From Collinsella sp. (GTDB lineage: Bacteria > Actinomycetota > Coriobacteriia > Coriobacteriales > Coriobacteriaceae), in assembly GCA_022728415.1 (NCBI GenBank), contig JAIJJM010000185.1:1-5292 (forward strand): 5,292 bases of DNA. Direction: 5' to 3'. The notes under the pieces are model-generated. The model did no database searches. It had not been told where the DNA came from and saw only the letters and a list, made by a program, of their open reading frames with translations. Below are positions 1-5,283 of this stretch, piece by piece (positions within the stretch are counted from its first letter, which is position 1; every line of letters begins with the position of its first letter). The position numbers and the translations under genes were made by a program.

Positions 1-108
1 CCGTTCTATATCGCCAAAAACGTGCGCTATCTGCACAGTGTTTTCCACCTGTGGGTGCTTGCCGGCAGCATCTTCCAGTTCATGGCGGTGATCCTCTTCG
101 TAATCTAG
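1..108 (+). CDS. Hemolysin III / PAQR-type membrane protein, C-terminal fragment
   Basis: The gene enters from the left edge, so only its last 35 codons are visible, read in frame 1 and ending at TAG 106-108. The peptide begins PFYIAKNVRYLHSVFHLWVL and ends in a hydrophobic stretch, AGSIFQFMAVILFVI. A final membrane helix starting with a HxxxH pair (residues 12 and 16 of the fragment) followed by FHLxVLAGS is the usual end of the hemolysin III (YqfA/TrhA/YplQ) branch of the PAQR family. These are seven-helix inner-membrane proteins whose conserved histidines are thought to bind a metal; the cellular role of the bacterial members is poorly defined and true hemolysis is doubtful. The family assignment rests on this last helix alone, but the match in pattern and position is good. 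Confidence 0.8.
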   Translation, partial: PFYIAKNVRYLHSVFHLWVLAGSIFQFMAVILFVI

Positions 109-140
109 CGACCGCGCCCACGACCCCGTTCGCGCGGTCG
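109..140 (+). terminator. Hairpin right after the hemolysin III stop codon
   Basis: CGACCGCGC (109-117) and GCGCGGTCG (132-140) form a perfect 9-bp GC-rich stem with a 14-base loop, starting on the base after the TAG stop. No T-run follows, so it is not a textbook intrinsic terminator. It could be a weak or factor-assisted terminator, or a 3'-end stabiliser. The stem is seen in the sequence; the role is inferred. Confidence 0.4.
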
Positions 141-144
141 ACCG

Positions 145-156
145 GCGCAATTGCGC
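145..156. other. 12-bp perfect palindrome in the gap before the CorC-type gene
   Basis: GCGCAATTGCGC is a perfect palindrome centred between 150 and 151, five bases downstream of the hairpin at 109-140 and 60 bases before the next start codon. It could be a small protein-binding dyad or a chance GC-rich palindrome. No convincing -35/-10 pair was recognised in 109-215, so the promoter of the next gene is not identified. Confidence 0.3.
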
Positions 157-215
157 TGTTCGCTACCTACGTCTCCTGCCAACGTCCCGAATCTTGGAGG
201 TTCGAGAAACTCCCG

Positions 216-1589
216 ATGGACATAACCATCTCCCTTATTACCACGCTCGTCCTGACGCTAATCAACGGCTACTTCTCCATGTCCGAGATGGCGCTCACCA
301 CGGCCAAGCGCGCCGTGTTGGAGCACGATGCCGAGGAGGGCGATAAGCGCGCCGAGCGCGCCGTCCAGCTCGCCGCCGACTCCGATCAGCTGTTGGCCAC
401 CATCCAGGTCGCCATCACGCTCGTGGGCTTTGCCTCATCCGCCGTCGCGTCGACGAGTCTGTCCGACCCACTTGCCGCGTGGCTCATGAGCTTTGGCATC
501 GCGCCGCTTTCCGCCATCGCACGCGGTCTGGCGCCGGTCATCATCACCGTCACCGTCGCCTTTGTGTCCATCGTGATCGGCGAGCTCGTGCCCAAGCGCA
601 TCGGTCTCGCTAATGCCGAGGGCGTATCCAAGCAGGTCGTGGGACCGCTCTCCGTGTTCCAAAAGATCGCCCATCCGCTCGTGTGGCTGACCGGCGCTTG
701 CTCCGATGGGCTGGCCCGCATCCTGCGCATCAAGAGCGCCGATGACCGCCAGAACGTCTCGGAGGAAGAGATCAAGTACATGGTCTCGGAGCAGGACGAC
801 CTGCTCGACGAGGAAAAGCGCATGATCCACGAGATCTTCGACCTGGGCGACACCGTTGCCCGCGAGGTCATGGTGCCGCGCGTGGACACCACCATGTGCG
901 AGGACGACGAGACGGTCGCCGACGTGTTGTCCACCATGCGCCAGACCGGCTTCAGCCGCATTCCGGTGTATCACGAGGATCCCGACAACGTCGCGGGCAT
1001 CGCGCACATCAAGGACTTGATCCAGCCCGCGCTCGACGGCAAGGGTGACCAGCCCATCGCCGATTATCTGCGCGACGCCACCTTTGTGCCCGACACCAAG
1101 GATATCCTGCCGTTGCTGTCCGAGATGCAGACTTCGCACGACCAGATCGTGGTCGTCGTGGACGAGTACGGTGGCACGGCCGGCATTATCACCATCGAGG
1201 ACATCGTCGAGGAAATTGTCGGCGAGATCGAGGACGAGTTCGACCCCGACAACAAGTATCTCACGCGCCTCTCGCGCCGTGAGTGGCTCGTCGATGGGCG
1301 TTTTTCGTGCGATGACGCGATTGAGCTTGGTTGGCCGCTCGAGGAAAGCGATGATTATGAGACCATCGCCGGCTGGATTTTGGAGCTTTGCGACTCGGTG
1401 CCCGACATCGGAGAGGTGTTTGAGGTTGCGGGGTACAAGTTCAAGGTGCAGTCGATGCGTGGCCAGCGCATCTCGCTTATTCGCGTGATCGCTCCGGCCG
1501 AAACCGATAAGAAAGATTCCGAGCCCGCGGCAGAGAAGCCGGCGGCGTCGGGTGCGGGCCCTGCGGACCCGCACGACGGCGACGAGTAG
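216..1589 (+). CDS. CNNM/CorC-type ion transporter with CBS pair (HlyC/CorC family)
   Basis: Complete 457-residue protein of typical length for the HlyC/CorC (UPF0053) family. Order of parts: DUF21/CNNM membrane domain at about residues 1-175, with helices near 4-25, 59-82, 104-122 and 140-162 and the hallmark stretches SMSEMAL (21-27) and GELVPKRIGL (122-131); CBS domain 1 at about 213-270 (MVPRVD, SRIPVY); CBS domain 2 at about 281-335 (VVDEYGGTAGIITIEDIVEE, with T326 and D329 forming the nucleotide-binding TxxD pattern); and a CorC_HlyC domain at about 355-425. A charged disordered tail follows. Characterised relatives move Mg2+ or related cations, with the CBS pair sensing nucleotide; the substrate here is not shown. 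Start: ATG 216 is preferred over the longer reading from 51, because the extra residues overlap the hemolysin III gene and look non-natural, whereas conserved sequence begins just after 216. GGAGG lies at 196-200 with a long 15-base spacer; a weaker GAG is nearer. Confidence 0.95.
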   Translation: MDITISLITTLVLTLINGYFSMSEMALTTAKRAVLEHDAEEGDKRAERAVQLAADSDQLLATIQVAITLVGFASSAVASTSLSDPLAAWLMSFGIAPLSAIARGLAPVIITVTVAFVSIVIGELVPKRIGLANAEGVSKQVVGPLSVFQKIAHPLVWLTGACSDGLARILRIKSADDRQNVSEEEIKYMVSEQDDLLDEEKRMIHEIFDLGDTVAREVMVPRVDTTMCEDDETVADVLSTMRQTGFSRIPVYHEDPDNVAGIAHIKDLIQPALDGKGDQPIADYLRDATFVPDTKDILPLLSEMQTSHDQIVVVVDEYGGTAGIITIEDIVEEIVGEIEDEFDPDNKYLTRLSRREWLVDGRFSCDDAIELGWPLEESDDYETIAGWILELCDSVPDIGEVFEVAGYKFKVQSMRGQRISLIRVIAPAETDKKDSEPAAEKPAASGAGPADPHDGDE

Positions 1590-1606
1590 GGCAAGGACGA
1601 GTAGGG
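1581..1606 (+). repeat. 11-bp direct repeat duplicating the stop codon of the CorC-type gene
   Basis: GACGAGTAGGG occurs at 1581-1591 and again at 1596-1606, a 15-base (in-frame) offset. The first copy holds the TAG stop of the transporter gene (1587-1589). The second gives a second in-frame TAG (1602-1604), and its G-rich end merges into AGGGGAG (1603-1609), the likely ribosome binding site of the next gene. It looks like a small local duplication that was kept as a backup stop and binding site. Confidence 0.6.
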
Positions 1607-1613
1607 GAGAGTT

Positions 1614-2447
1614 ATGGCAGGCCTGTTCAACATCCTTAAGGTCACCGTCAGCGAGGACAAGATTTGCGCGCACGTGCTGGTGAACCCCGGCATGCCGCTC
1701 ATGACCTCGGAGGATATCGAGGCCACGGCGCGCGTGTACTACCTGGTACCCGCGATTGCCAAGCATCTGTGCCTGGGCGATTCGGGTCGCGAGTTCCAGG
1801 ACTGCATGGGCCAGACCGAGCTTTGCCACCTGCTGGAGCACGTGACGGTCGAGCTCATGAACGAGACCGGTCTTGCCGGCAGCATTTCGTGCGGTCGCAC
1901 GCGCGTGAGCGAGCATGACGAGCGTGTCTTTGAGGTCGAGCTTTCGTGTCCCGATGACGCGCTGGCCATTGGCGCGCTGTCGTCGGCGACTTTTATGATG
2001 GACTGGGCGTACCTGCACGCCGACCAGCCGGCCCCCGACGTGGAAGGCACGGTCGCGGGTCTGCGCAACCTGGTGTTGGGCATGCGCGCCGAGGCCGAGG
2101 GCAAGGACCCGCACGAGGCCGTCGCCGCTGCGAACGGCGAGGACGTGGCCGAGGATGCGCCCGAGGGCGACGCTCCTGCCGACGCCGACACTGAGCCTGT
2201 TGCCGAGGCGCCTGCTGAGCCCGAGTCTGCGGAGCCTCAAGGCGTCCCGAGCTTTGACGACGAGCCGCAGATGCCAATCGATACCGAGGGTGCGGTCACC
2301 GAGAACCACGAGGCCCCCGCGGCCGTCTTCGGTGGTGCGGCAACGGCTCCGTCCGGCTCGGCGCACGAGGGAACGCTGCCGCTCGTTGATGGCGCTGGCG
2401 AAGACCCGGCCGCCACGGTGGCCATGCCGGCCATGCCGCAGGAGTAG
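1614..2447 (+). CDS. Stand-alone cyanophycin-synthetase N-domain-like protein with acidic tail
   Basis: 277 residues. Residues 1 to about 150 match, from memory, the N-terminal domain of cyanophycin synthetase (CphA): YYLVPAIAKHLC (42-53) resembles its LPSLVEHFC stretch, HLLEHVTVEL (72-81) its GHIVEHVALEL, and CGRTR (93-97) its FGRTR. Then comes the beta strand VFEVEL and a helix rich in small residues. H72, E75 and H76 form an HxxEH pattern, with E80 a possible further ligand, as in inverted zincins; the CphA N domain has been reported to contain a cryptic hydrolytic site. CphA itself is about 870-900 residues; its ATP-grasp and Mur-ligase domains are absent here, so this cannot make cyanophycin. 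Residues about 160-277 are a low-complexity tail of Ala, Glu, Asp and Pro, probably disordered. No signal peptide or membrane helix is seen, so it is probably cytoplasmic. AGGGGAG (1603-1609) precedes the ATG. The 24-base gap suggests co-transcription with the transporter gene. Domain family is likely; function unknown. Confidence 0.8.
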   Translation: MAGLFNILKVTVSEDKICAHVLVNPGMPLMTSEDIEATARVYYLVPAIAKHLCLGDSGREFQDCMGQTELCHLLEHVTVELMNETGLAGSISCGRTRVSEHDERVFEVELSCPDDALAIGALSSATFMMDWAYLHADQPAPDVEGTVAGLRNLVLGMRAEAEGKDPHEAVAAANGEDVAEDAPEGDAPADADTEPVAEAPAEPESAEPQGVPSFDDEPQMPIDTEGAVTENHEAPAAVFGGAATAPSGSAHEGTLPLVDGAGEDPAATVAMPAMPQE

Positions 2448-2498
2448 GTTCGCTCACTTATCACCATCATGTTCCCGCGCTTTTACCGTATGCAGATG

Positions 2499-2521
2499 AG
2501 CGCGACGGCAAGTGTTGCGCT
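2499..2521. other. Dyad overlapping the -35 region of the YtxH-gene promoter
   Basis: AGCGCGA (2499-2505) and TTGCGCT (2515-2521) form an inverted repeat (six Watson-Crick pairs and one G-T) around a 9-base centre, ending 5 bases before the TATAAT at 2527. The position fits an operator covering the -35 region. In RNA it would be a hairpin after the upstream gene, but without a T-run. Seen in sequence; role inferred. Confidence 0.35.
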
Positions 2522-2526
2522 GCGGG

Positions 2527-2532
2527 TATAAT
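2527..2532 (+). promoter_or_regulatory. -10 box (TATAAT) of the YtxH/PRC-barrel unit
   Basis: A perfect TATAAT in otherwise GC-rich DNA, 52 bases before the ATG at 2584 and in the largest gap of the window (2448-2583). At the expected -35 distance (about 2503-2509) there is only a poor CGACGGC, so the promoter may need an activator or be tuned by the dyad that covers this site. The predicted transcript would start near 2538-2540. Confidence 0.65.
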
Positions 2533-2550
2533 GGACAGCATTCAAACGGT

Positions 2551-2566
2551 GGGCATCGAGGTGCCC
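2551..2566 (+). promoter_or_regulatory. Small 5'-leader hairpin before the YtxH gene
   Basis: GGGCA (2551-2555) pairs with TGCCC (2562-2566) around a 6-base loop, ending 2 bases before the ribosome binding site at 2569-2576. It may protect the 5' end or influence ribosome access. The stem is short and could be chance in GC-rich DNA. Confidence 0.3.
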
Positions 2567-2568
2567 GC

Positions 2569-2576
2569 AGGAGAGG
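2569..2576 (+). promoter_or_regulatory. Ribosome binding site that decides the YtxH start
   Basis: AGGAGAGG lies 7 bases before ATG 2584 but only 1 base before the in-frame ATG 2578. The spacing therefore favours 2584, and the resulting MGKTFSFVSG start is typical of the family. Confidence 0.75.
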
Positions 2577-2583
2577 AATGATC

Positions 2584-2973
2584 ATGGGAAAGACTTTCAG
2601 CTTTGTCTCCGGTGCGCTCTTTGGTGCTGCCGCCGGCGCTATCATCGGCGTTGCTCTGGCCCCGCGCTCGGGTGCCGAGACCCGCGCCATGGCCGCCGAT
2701 ATCGCCAACGATGCCTGGGACAACATGCGTGACACCTACGAGCACGGTGCCGAGGAGGCCCGCGCCGCGGTCAACGACTTTGGTCCGATGGTCGACGCCA
2801 AGACCGATGACCTGCGCGCCAAGGTCGACCTGGCCCGCGAGCGCATGGACCAGCTTCGCGAGCAGCTCAACAACGCCATCTCGGGCGGCAACGTGACGCC
2901 CGCTGCCGACGTCGTGGTCGAGAACGTCACTGAGGCCGACACCGAGGCCACGGAGCCCTCGACCGAGGCATAA
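2584..2973 (+). CDS. YtxH-family small membrane-anchored protein
   Basis: 129 residues. The N-terminus is a single glycine/alanine-rich membrane segment (about 5-27) running into APRSGAETR (26-34), the hallmark GxxxG-rich helix plus AP(K/R)SGxETR of the YtxH family. Residues about 35-98 are a charged amphipathic helix, possibly coiled coil (DDLRAKVDLARERMDQLREQ, 75-94), and the last 25 residues are an acidic Thr/Glu-rich tail. YtxH-type proteins are small, often stress-linked and abundant; no enzymatic activity is known, and this one has no catalytic motif. A strong -10 box and ribosome binding site precede it, so it probably leads its own unit. Its TAA overlaps the ATG of the next gene by one base, indicating translational coupling with the PRC-barrel protein. 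The longer in-frame reading from 2512 is rejected because it would begin upstream of the -10 box. Confidence 0.9.
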   Translation: MGKTFSFVSGALFGAAAGAIIGVALAPRSGAETRAMAADIANDAWDNMRDTYEHGAEEARAAVNDFGPMVDAKTDDLRAKVDLARERMDQLREQLNNAISGGNVTPAADVVVENVTEADTEATEPSTEA

Positions 2974-3728
2974 TGCGCGCAGGGGATTTTGTCGGCGTCA
3001 AGGTTTATCGCAAGCCTGCCGAAGACAAGCGCACCAAAAAGGACGGCACGCCGCGCAGCCCTAAAAAGCTCGGCAAGATTCACTTTCCCGTCTTTACCCC
3101 GGGCGGCACGCGCGTGGTGGGCTTTATGGTCCGCCAGTCCGATATCGCGGGCATGATCGAGCGCCCCGACCGCTTTGTGGCGCTCGATGCCATCGGCGTC
3201 TATGAGGGTGCTGTCGCGGTCGACGACGTCAAGGGCACCTACGATGCCGCCGCAGCCAAGCGCCTCGATATCAACCTGGACGATTGCATCATCTGGGTTG
3301 GTATGGATGTGCGCACGGAATCGGGCGATGTCGTGGGCTACTGCTCGGACGTTGAGTTCAAGCCGCGCTCGGGTATTGTGCAGATGTTCTACGTGACTGC
3401 CGGTGCCGCTTCGAGCGTGCTGGTGGGCGACACGCAGGTGCCGCCGACGATGCTGCGCGGCTACGAGAACGGCGCGATGATTGTCTCGGACGAGGTCAAG
3501 GCGCTCGGGTATTCGGGCGGCGTGGCCGCCAGGGCTGCCGAGGCCGGTGTCGTGGTGGGCGATAAGGTCAAGAAGGGCGCCAAGGTGCTCGATGACAAGG
3601 GATCGGTTGCCGTGGACAAGGGCAGCCGTGCACTGGGTAAGCAGCTCGGCAAGACGCGCGGTATGTTCAAGGCCTTTAAGGACGAATATCAAAAGGCGAG
3701 CGGGAACTCGTCAAAAGCTAGCAAATAA
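2973..3728 (+). CDS. PRC-barrel domain protein, probably with two barrels
   Basis: 251 residues. Residues about 36-85 (KIHFPVFTPGGTRVVGFMVR and following) form one PRC-barrel-like unit, and about 108-165 (WVGMDVRTESGDVVGYCSDV, then EFKPRSGIVQMFYV) form a second, clearer one with the typical (T/S)xxGxxVGxxxDVxF pattern. Between the first strand and the barrel sits a Lys/Arg-rich insertion (about 14-35), and the C-terminus (about 197-251) is a strongly basic, helical and flexible region rich in Lys, Gly and Ser. PRC barrels are small beta domains found in photosynthetic reaction centres, RimM and many uncharacterised proteins, usually as protein- or RNA-binding modules. No membrane helix or signal peptide is seen. 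GAGG (2965-2968) and the TAATG overlap with the YtxH gene couple the two. A partnership at the membrane, with YtxH as anchor, is inference. Confidence 0.85.
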   Translation: MRAGDFVGVKVYRKPAEDKRTKKDGTPRSPKKLGKIHFPVFTPGGTRVVGFMVRQSDIAGMIERPDRFVALDAIGVYEGAVAVDDVKGTYDAAAAKRLDINLDDCIIWVGMDVRTESGDVVGYCSDVEFKPRSGIVQMFYVTAGAASSVLVGDTQVPPTMLRGYENGAMIVSDEVKALGYSGGVAARAAEAGVVVGDKVKKGAKVLDDKGSVAVDKGSRALGKQLGKTRGMFKAFKDEYQKASGNSSKASK

Positions 3729-3749
3729 CGACGTACCAAATGATGGGAG

Positions 3750-3786
3750 GCGAGCCGGAGACATGTTGCTCCGGCTCGCTGTGTTT
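3750..3786 (+). terminator. Strong hairpin after the PRC-barrel gene, weak T tail
   Basis: GCGAGCCGGAG (3750-3760) and CTCCGGCTCGC (3769-3779) form a perfect 11-bp stem with an 8-base loop, starting 21 bases after the TAA stop. The tail TGTGTTT (3780-3786) has only a short T-run, so termination may be partial. The stem ends about 21 bases before the next gene's ATG and 9 bases before its GGGGGAGGG, and no promoter was recognised between them. Read-through, or a promoter upstream of the hairpin, would be needed to express the next gene. Confidence 0.75.
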
Positions 3787-3800
3787 ATGGGGGAGGGCAC

Positions 3801-5207
3801 ATGCGCCAAAACGGATCTAACTTAAACGGGCGCTCGGGTGCGCGTCCGACGGCGCGTCGCGACCTAGGGCAGCTGCCCAGCGGTCAGCGTCAACGTCGCC
3901 GTAAGCCCGGCGCGATGTACCTCAACCATAGCCGTGGGTTTAGCGATCGCAGTGCGCGTATCGGCAACGGGCGCTCGCCGCGCCGACCGTCCCACCTGCC
4001 CTATGCGCTCATCGCCGTGGGTTGCGCGCTCGTGCTGTTTATCGCTGCCGTCGTGGGCTACGTCAACCGCAGCGTGGACGTGGAACTCAACGGGCAAAAG
4101 ACCGCGGTGCGCGTGGGCTCTACGTTGCAGAATCTTATCGACGATCAAAGCCTGACCGAAACGTACGACGCCGGCGATCTGCTGGCCGTCGACGACAGCG
4201 TGCTCAAGCGCCATGGTGGCGAAAAGCTGTCGGTGAAGGTCGACGGCAAACGCGTGAAGCAAGGCAAATGGAATAGTCGCGAGCTTACGGGTGGCGAGAA
4301 GGTGACGGTTAAGGACGGCCGCAACGCGTACGAAAAGCACGAGGTCCAGGCCAAGACTGTCGAGCCAAAGCTTAAGGTCGAGGGCACGGGTGCCATTGAG
4401 TACGTCAAAACCTGGGGTGTTCGGGGCCGCTCTGAGATATGGGTCGGCGAGCAGTCGGGCAAGACGCAGGACCGCGGCGAGGTCGTGCCCGCCACCGACT
4501 GCGTAGTAGAGTGCGCAAGCGTAGCGCCCAAGGGCAACGAAAAGTACGTGGCCCTGACATTTGACGAGGGTCCGAGCGGTGCGACCAAGCAGATCTTGCA
4601 GGTGCTCAAGGAAAAGGACGTCACGGCGACATTCTTCCTTTCGGGCGATGCCGCGGAAGCCTCGCCCGCTACTGCCAAAGCGATCGTCGATGCCGGGTGC
4701 GAGATCGGCTCCAACAGCTACAGCGATGATTCGCTCAAGGGCGAGGATCGCGAGACGGTACGCAAGCAGATCACGAAGGGCACCGAAGCGATTAAGTCGG
4801 CGACCGGCGTCGAGACGATGCTTTTGCGTGCTCCCTACGCCGCGTTTGACGAGCAAAACTGGATCGACTCGATGGACCTGGTGTCCGCCGTGGTTTCGTG
4901 GAATATCGATTCGGGCGACTGGCTGCTCAACGGCGCCGACGAGCAAGTATCGACCGTGCTCGACTCGGTGACGCCGGGCAATATTGTGCTGCTCACCGAT
5001 AGCGATGAGCACGCCGGGCAGACGCTCGAGGCGCTGCCGCAGATTATCGATGGCCTCGTCGCCGACGGCTACAAGATCGTGACGCTCAGCGACCTGGTCA
5101 AGACGGACACGGCATTGAGCAAAAAGCTTACCTCGCTCACCAAGGTTTCCATGCCCAAAAACGCCGTGTCCCCCCAACTCCCCAAGGACGACGACACCAC
5201 AGAGTAG
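3801..5207 (+). CDS. Membrane-anchored polysaccharide-deacetylase-like protein (NodB/CE4 fold) with degenerate metal site
   Basis: 468 residues. Parts in order: a basic cytoplasmic segment (1-66, many Arg); one membrane helix (about 67-88); an extracytoplasmic region (about 92-175) resembling a small G5/DUF348-type beta module (VDVELNGQKTAVRVGSTLQN, VKVDGKRV); a linker with a CxxxC pair (C234, C238); and a NodB domain (about 247-432). NodB motifs: TFDEGP (253-258; usually TFDDGP), GSNSYSDD (303-310; usually GNHTYSH), RAPYA (343-347; usually RPPYG), DSGDW (370-374) and LLTD (397-400; usually LLHD). The fold is well supported by TFFLSG, EALPQIIDGL and YKIVTLSDL. Both metal-binding His of motif 2 and the motif 5 His are replaced, and the second Asp of motif 1 is Glu. 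Family enzymes deacetylate peptidoglycan or other wall glycans; this member may be inactive or use a different site. GGGGGAGGG (3789-3797) precedes ATG 3801. The gene follows a terminator-like hairpin, so it may be its own unit. Confidence 0.9.
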   Translation: MRQNGSNLNGRSGARPTARRDLGQLPSGQRQRRRKPGAMYLNHSRGFSDRSARIGNGRSPRRPSHLPYALIAVGCALVLFIAAVVGYVNRSVDVELNGQKTAVRVGSTLQNLIDDQSLTETYDAGDLLAVDDSVLKRHGGEKLSVKVDGKRVKQGKWNSRELTGGEKVTVKDGRNAYEKHEVQAKTVEPKLKVEGTGAIEYVKTWGVRGRSEIWVGEQSGKTQDRGEVVPATDCVVECASVAPKGNEKYVALTFDEGPSGATKQILQVLKEKDVTATFFLSGDAAEASPATAKAIVDAGCEIGSNSYSDDSLKGEDRETVRKQITKGTEAIKSATGVETMLLRAPYAAFDEQNWIDSMDLVSAVVSWNIDSGDWLLNGADEQVSTVLDSVTPGNIVLLTDSDEHAGQTLEALPQIIDGLVADGYKIVTLSDLVKTDTALSKKLTSLTKVSMPKNAVSPQLPKDDDTTE

Positions 5208-5240
5208 TCATCGGGGACGTGCTTAAACGACTAGCCATGT

Positions 5241-5283
5241 GGGACAGTCTTGCGAAAACTCGGCACTTGGGGACTGTCCCCAA
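5241..5283. repeat. REP-like inverted repeat downstream of the deacetylase-like gene
   Basis: TTGGGGACTGTCCCCAA (5267-5283) is a perfect 8+1+8 palindrome. A partial second copy, GGGACAGTC (5241-5249), pairs perfectly with GACTGTCCC (5272-5280) across 22 bases, so two alternative hairpins are possible. It lies 33 bases after the stop codon. GGGGAC/GTCCCC-type palindromes in intergenic DNA resemble REP elements moved by REP-associated tyrosine transposases; no transposase is in the window. A role as terminator is less likely because no T-run follows. The rest of 5208-5292 shows nothing else that I can support. Confidence 0.6.

Noticed and set aside
51..215. A longer N-terminus for the CorC-type transporter starting at ATG 51
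   Set aside because: It would overlap the hemolysin III end and read through both palindromes; the residues resemble no membrane-protein start, while the conserved sequence begins right after ATG 216.
435..2366. A 643-codon open frame on the - strand across the transporter and CphA-N-like genes
   Set aside because: It lies opposite two well-supported + strand genes, has Arg/His/Leu-rich composition typical of antisense frames in GC-rich DNA, and matches no recognisable domain.
1614..2447. A functional cyanophycin synthetase
   Set aside because: Only the N-domain-like part is present. The ATP-grasp and Mur-ligase regions needed for polymerisation are missing, and the downstream genes do not supply them.
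2736..3692. A 318-codon open frame on the - strand opposite the YtxH and PRC-barrel genes
   Set aside because: The + strand genes have ribosome binding sites, family motifs and coupling; the reverse frame is His/Arg/Ala-rich shadow coding.
3763..3825. A 20-codon frame (MLLRLAVFMGEGTCAKTDLT) starting in the hairpin loop and overlapping the deacetylase start, a possible leader peptide
   Set aside because: Its start is only 2 bases after the nearest GGAG and sits inside the strong hairpin; the frame seems incidental and there is no attenuator-type codon run.
3864..5177. A 437-codon open frame on the - strand opposite the deacetylase-like gene
   Set aside because: It is a shadow of the NodB-fold gene, whose motifs are clear on the + strand; the reverse product has no recognisable family features.
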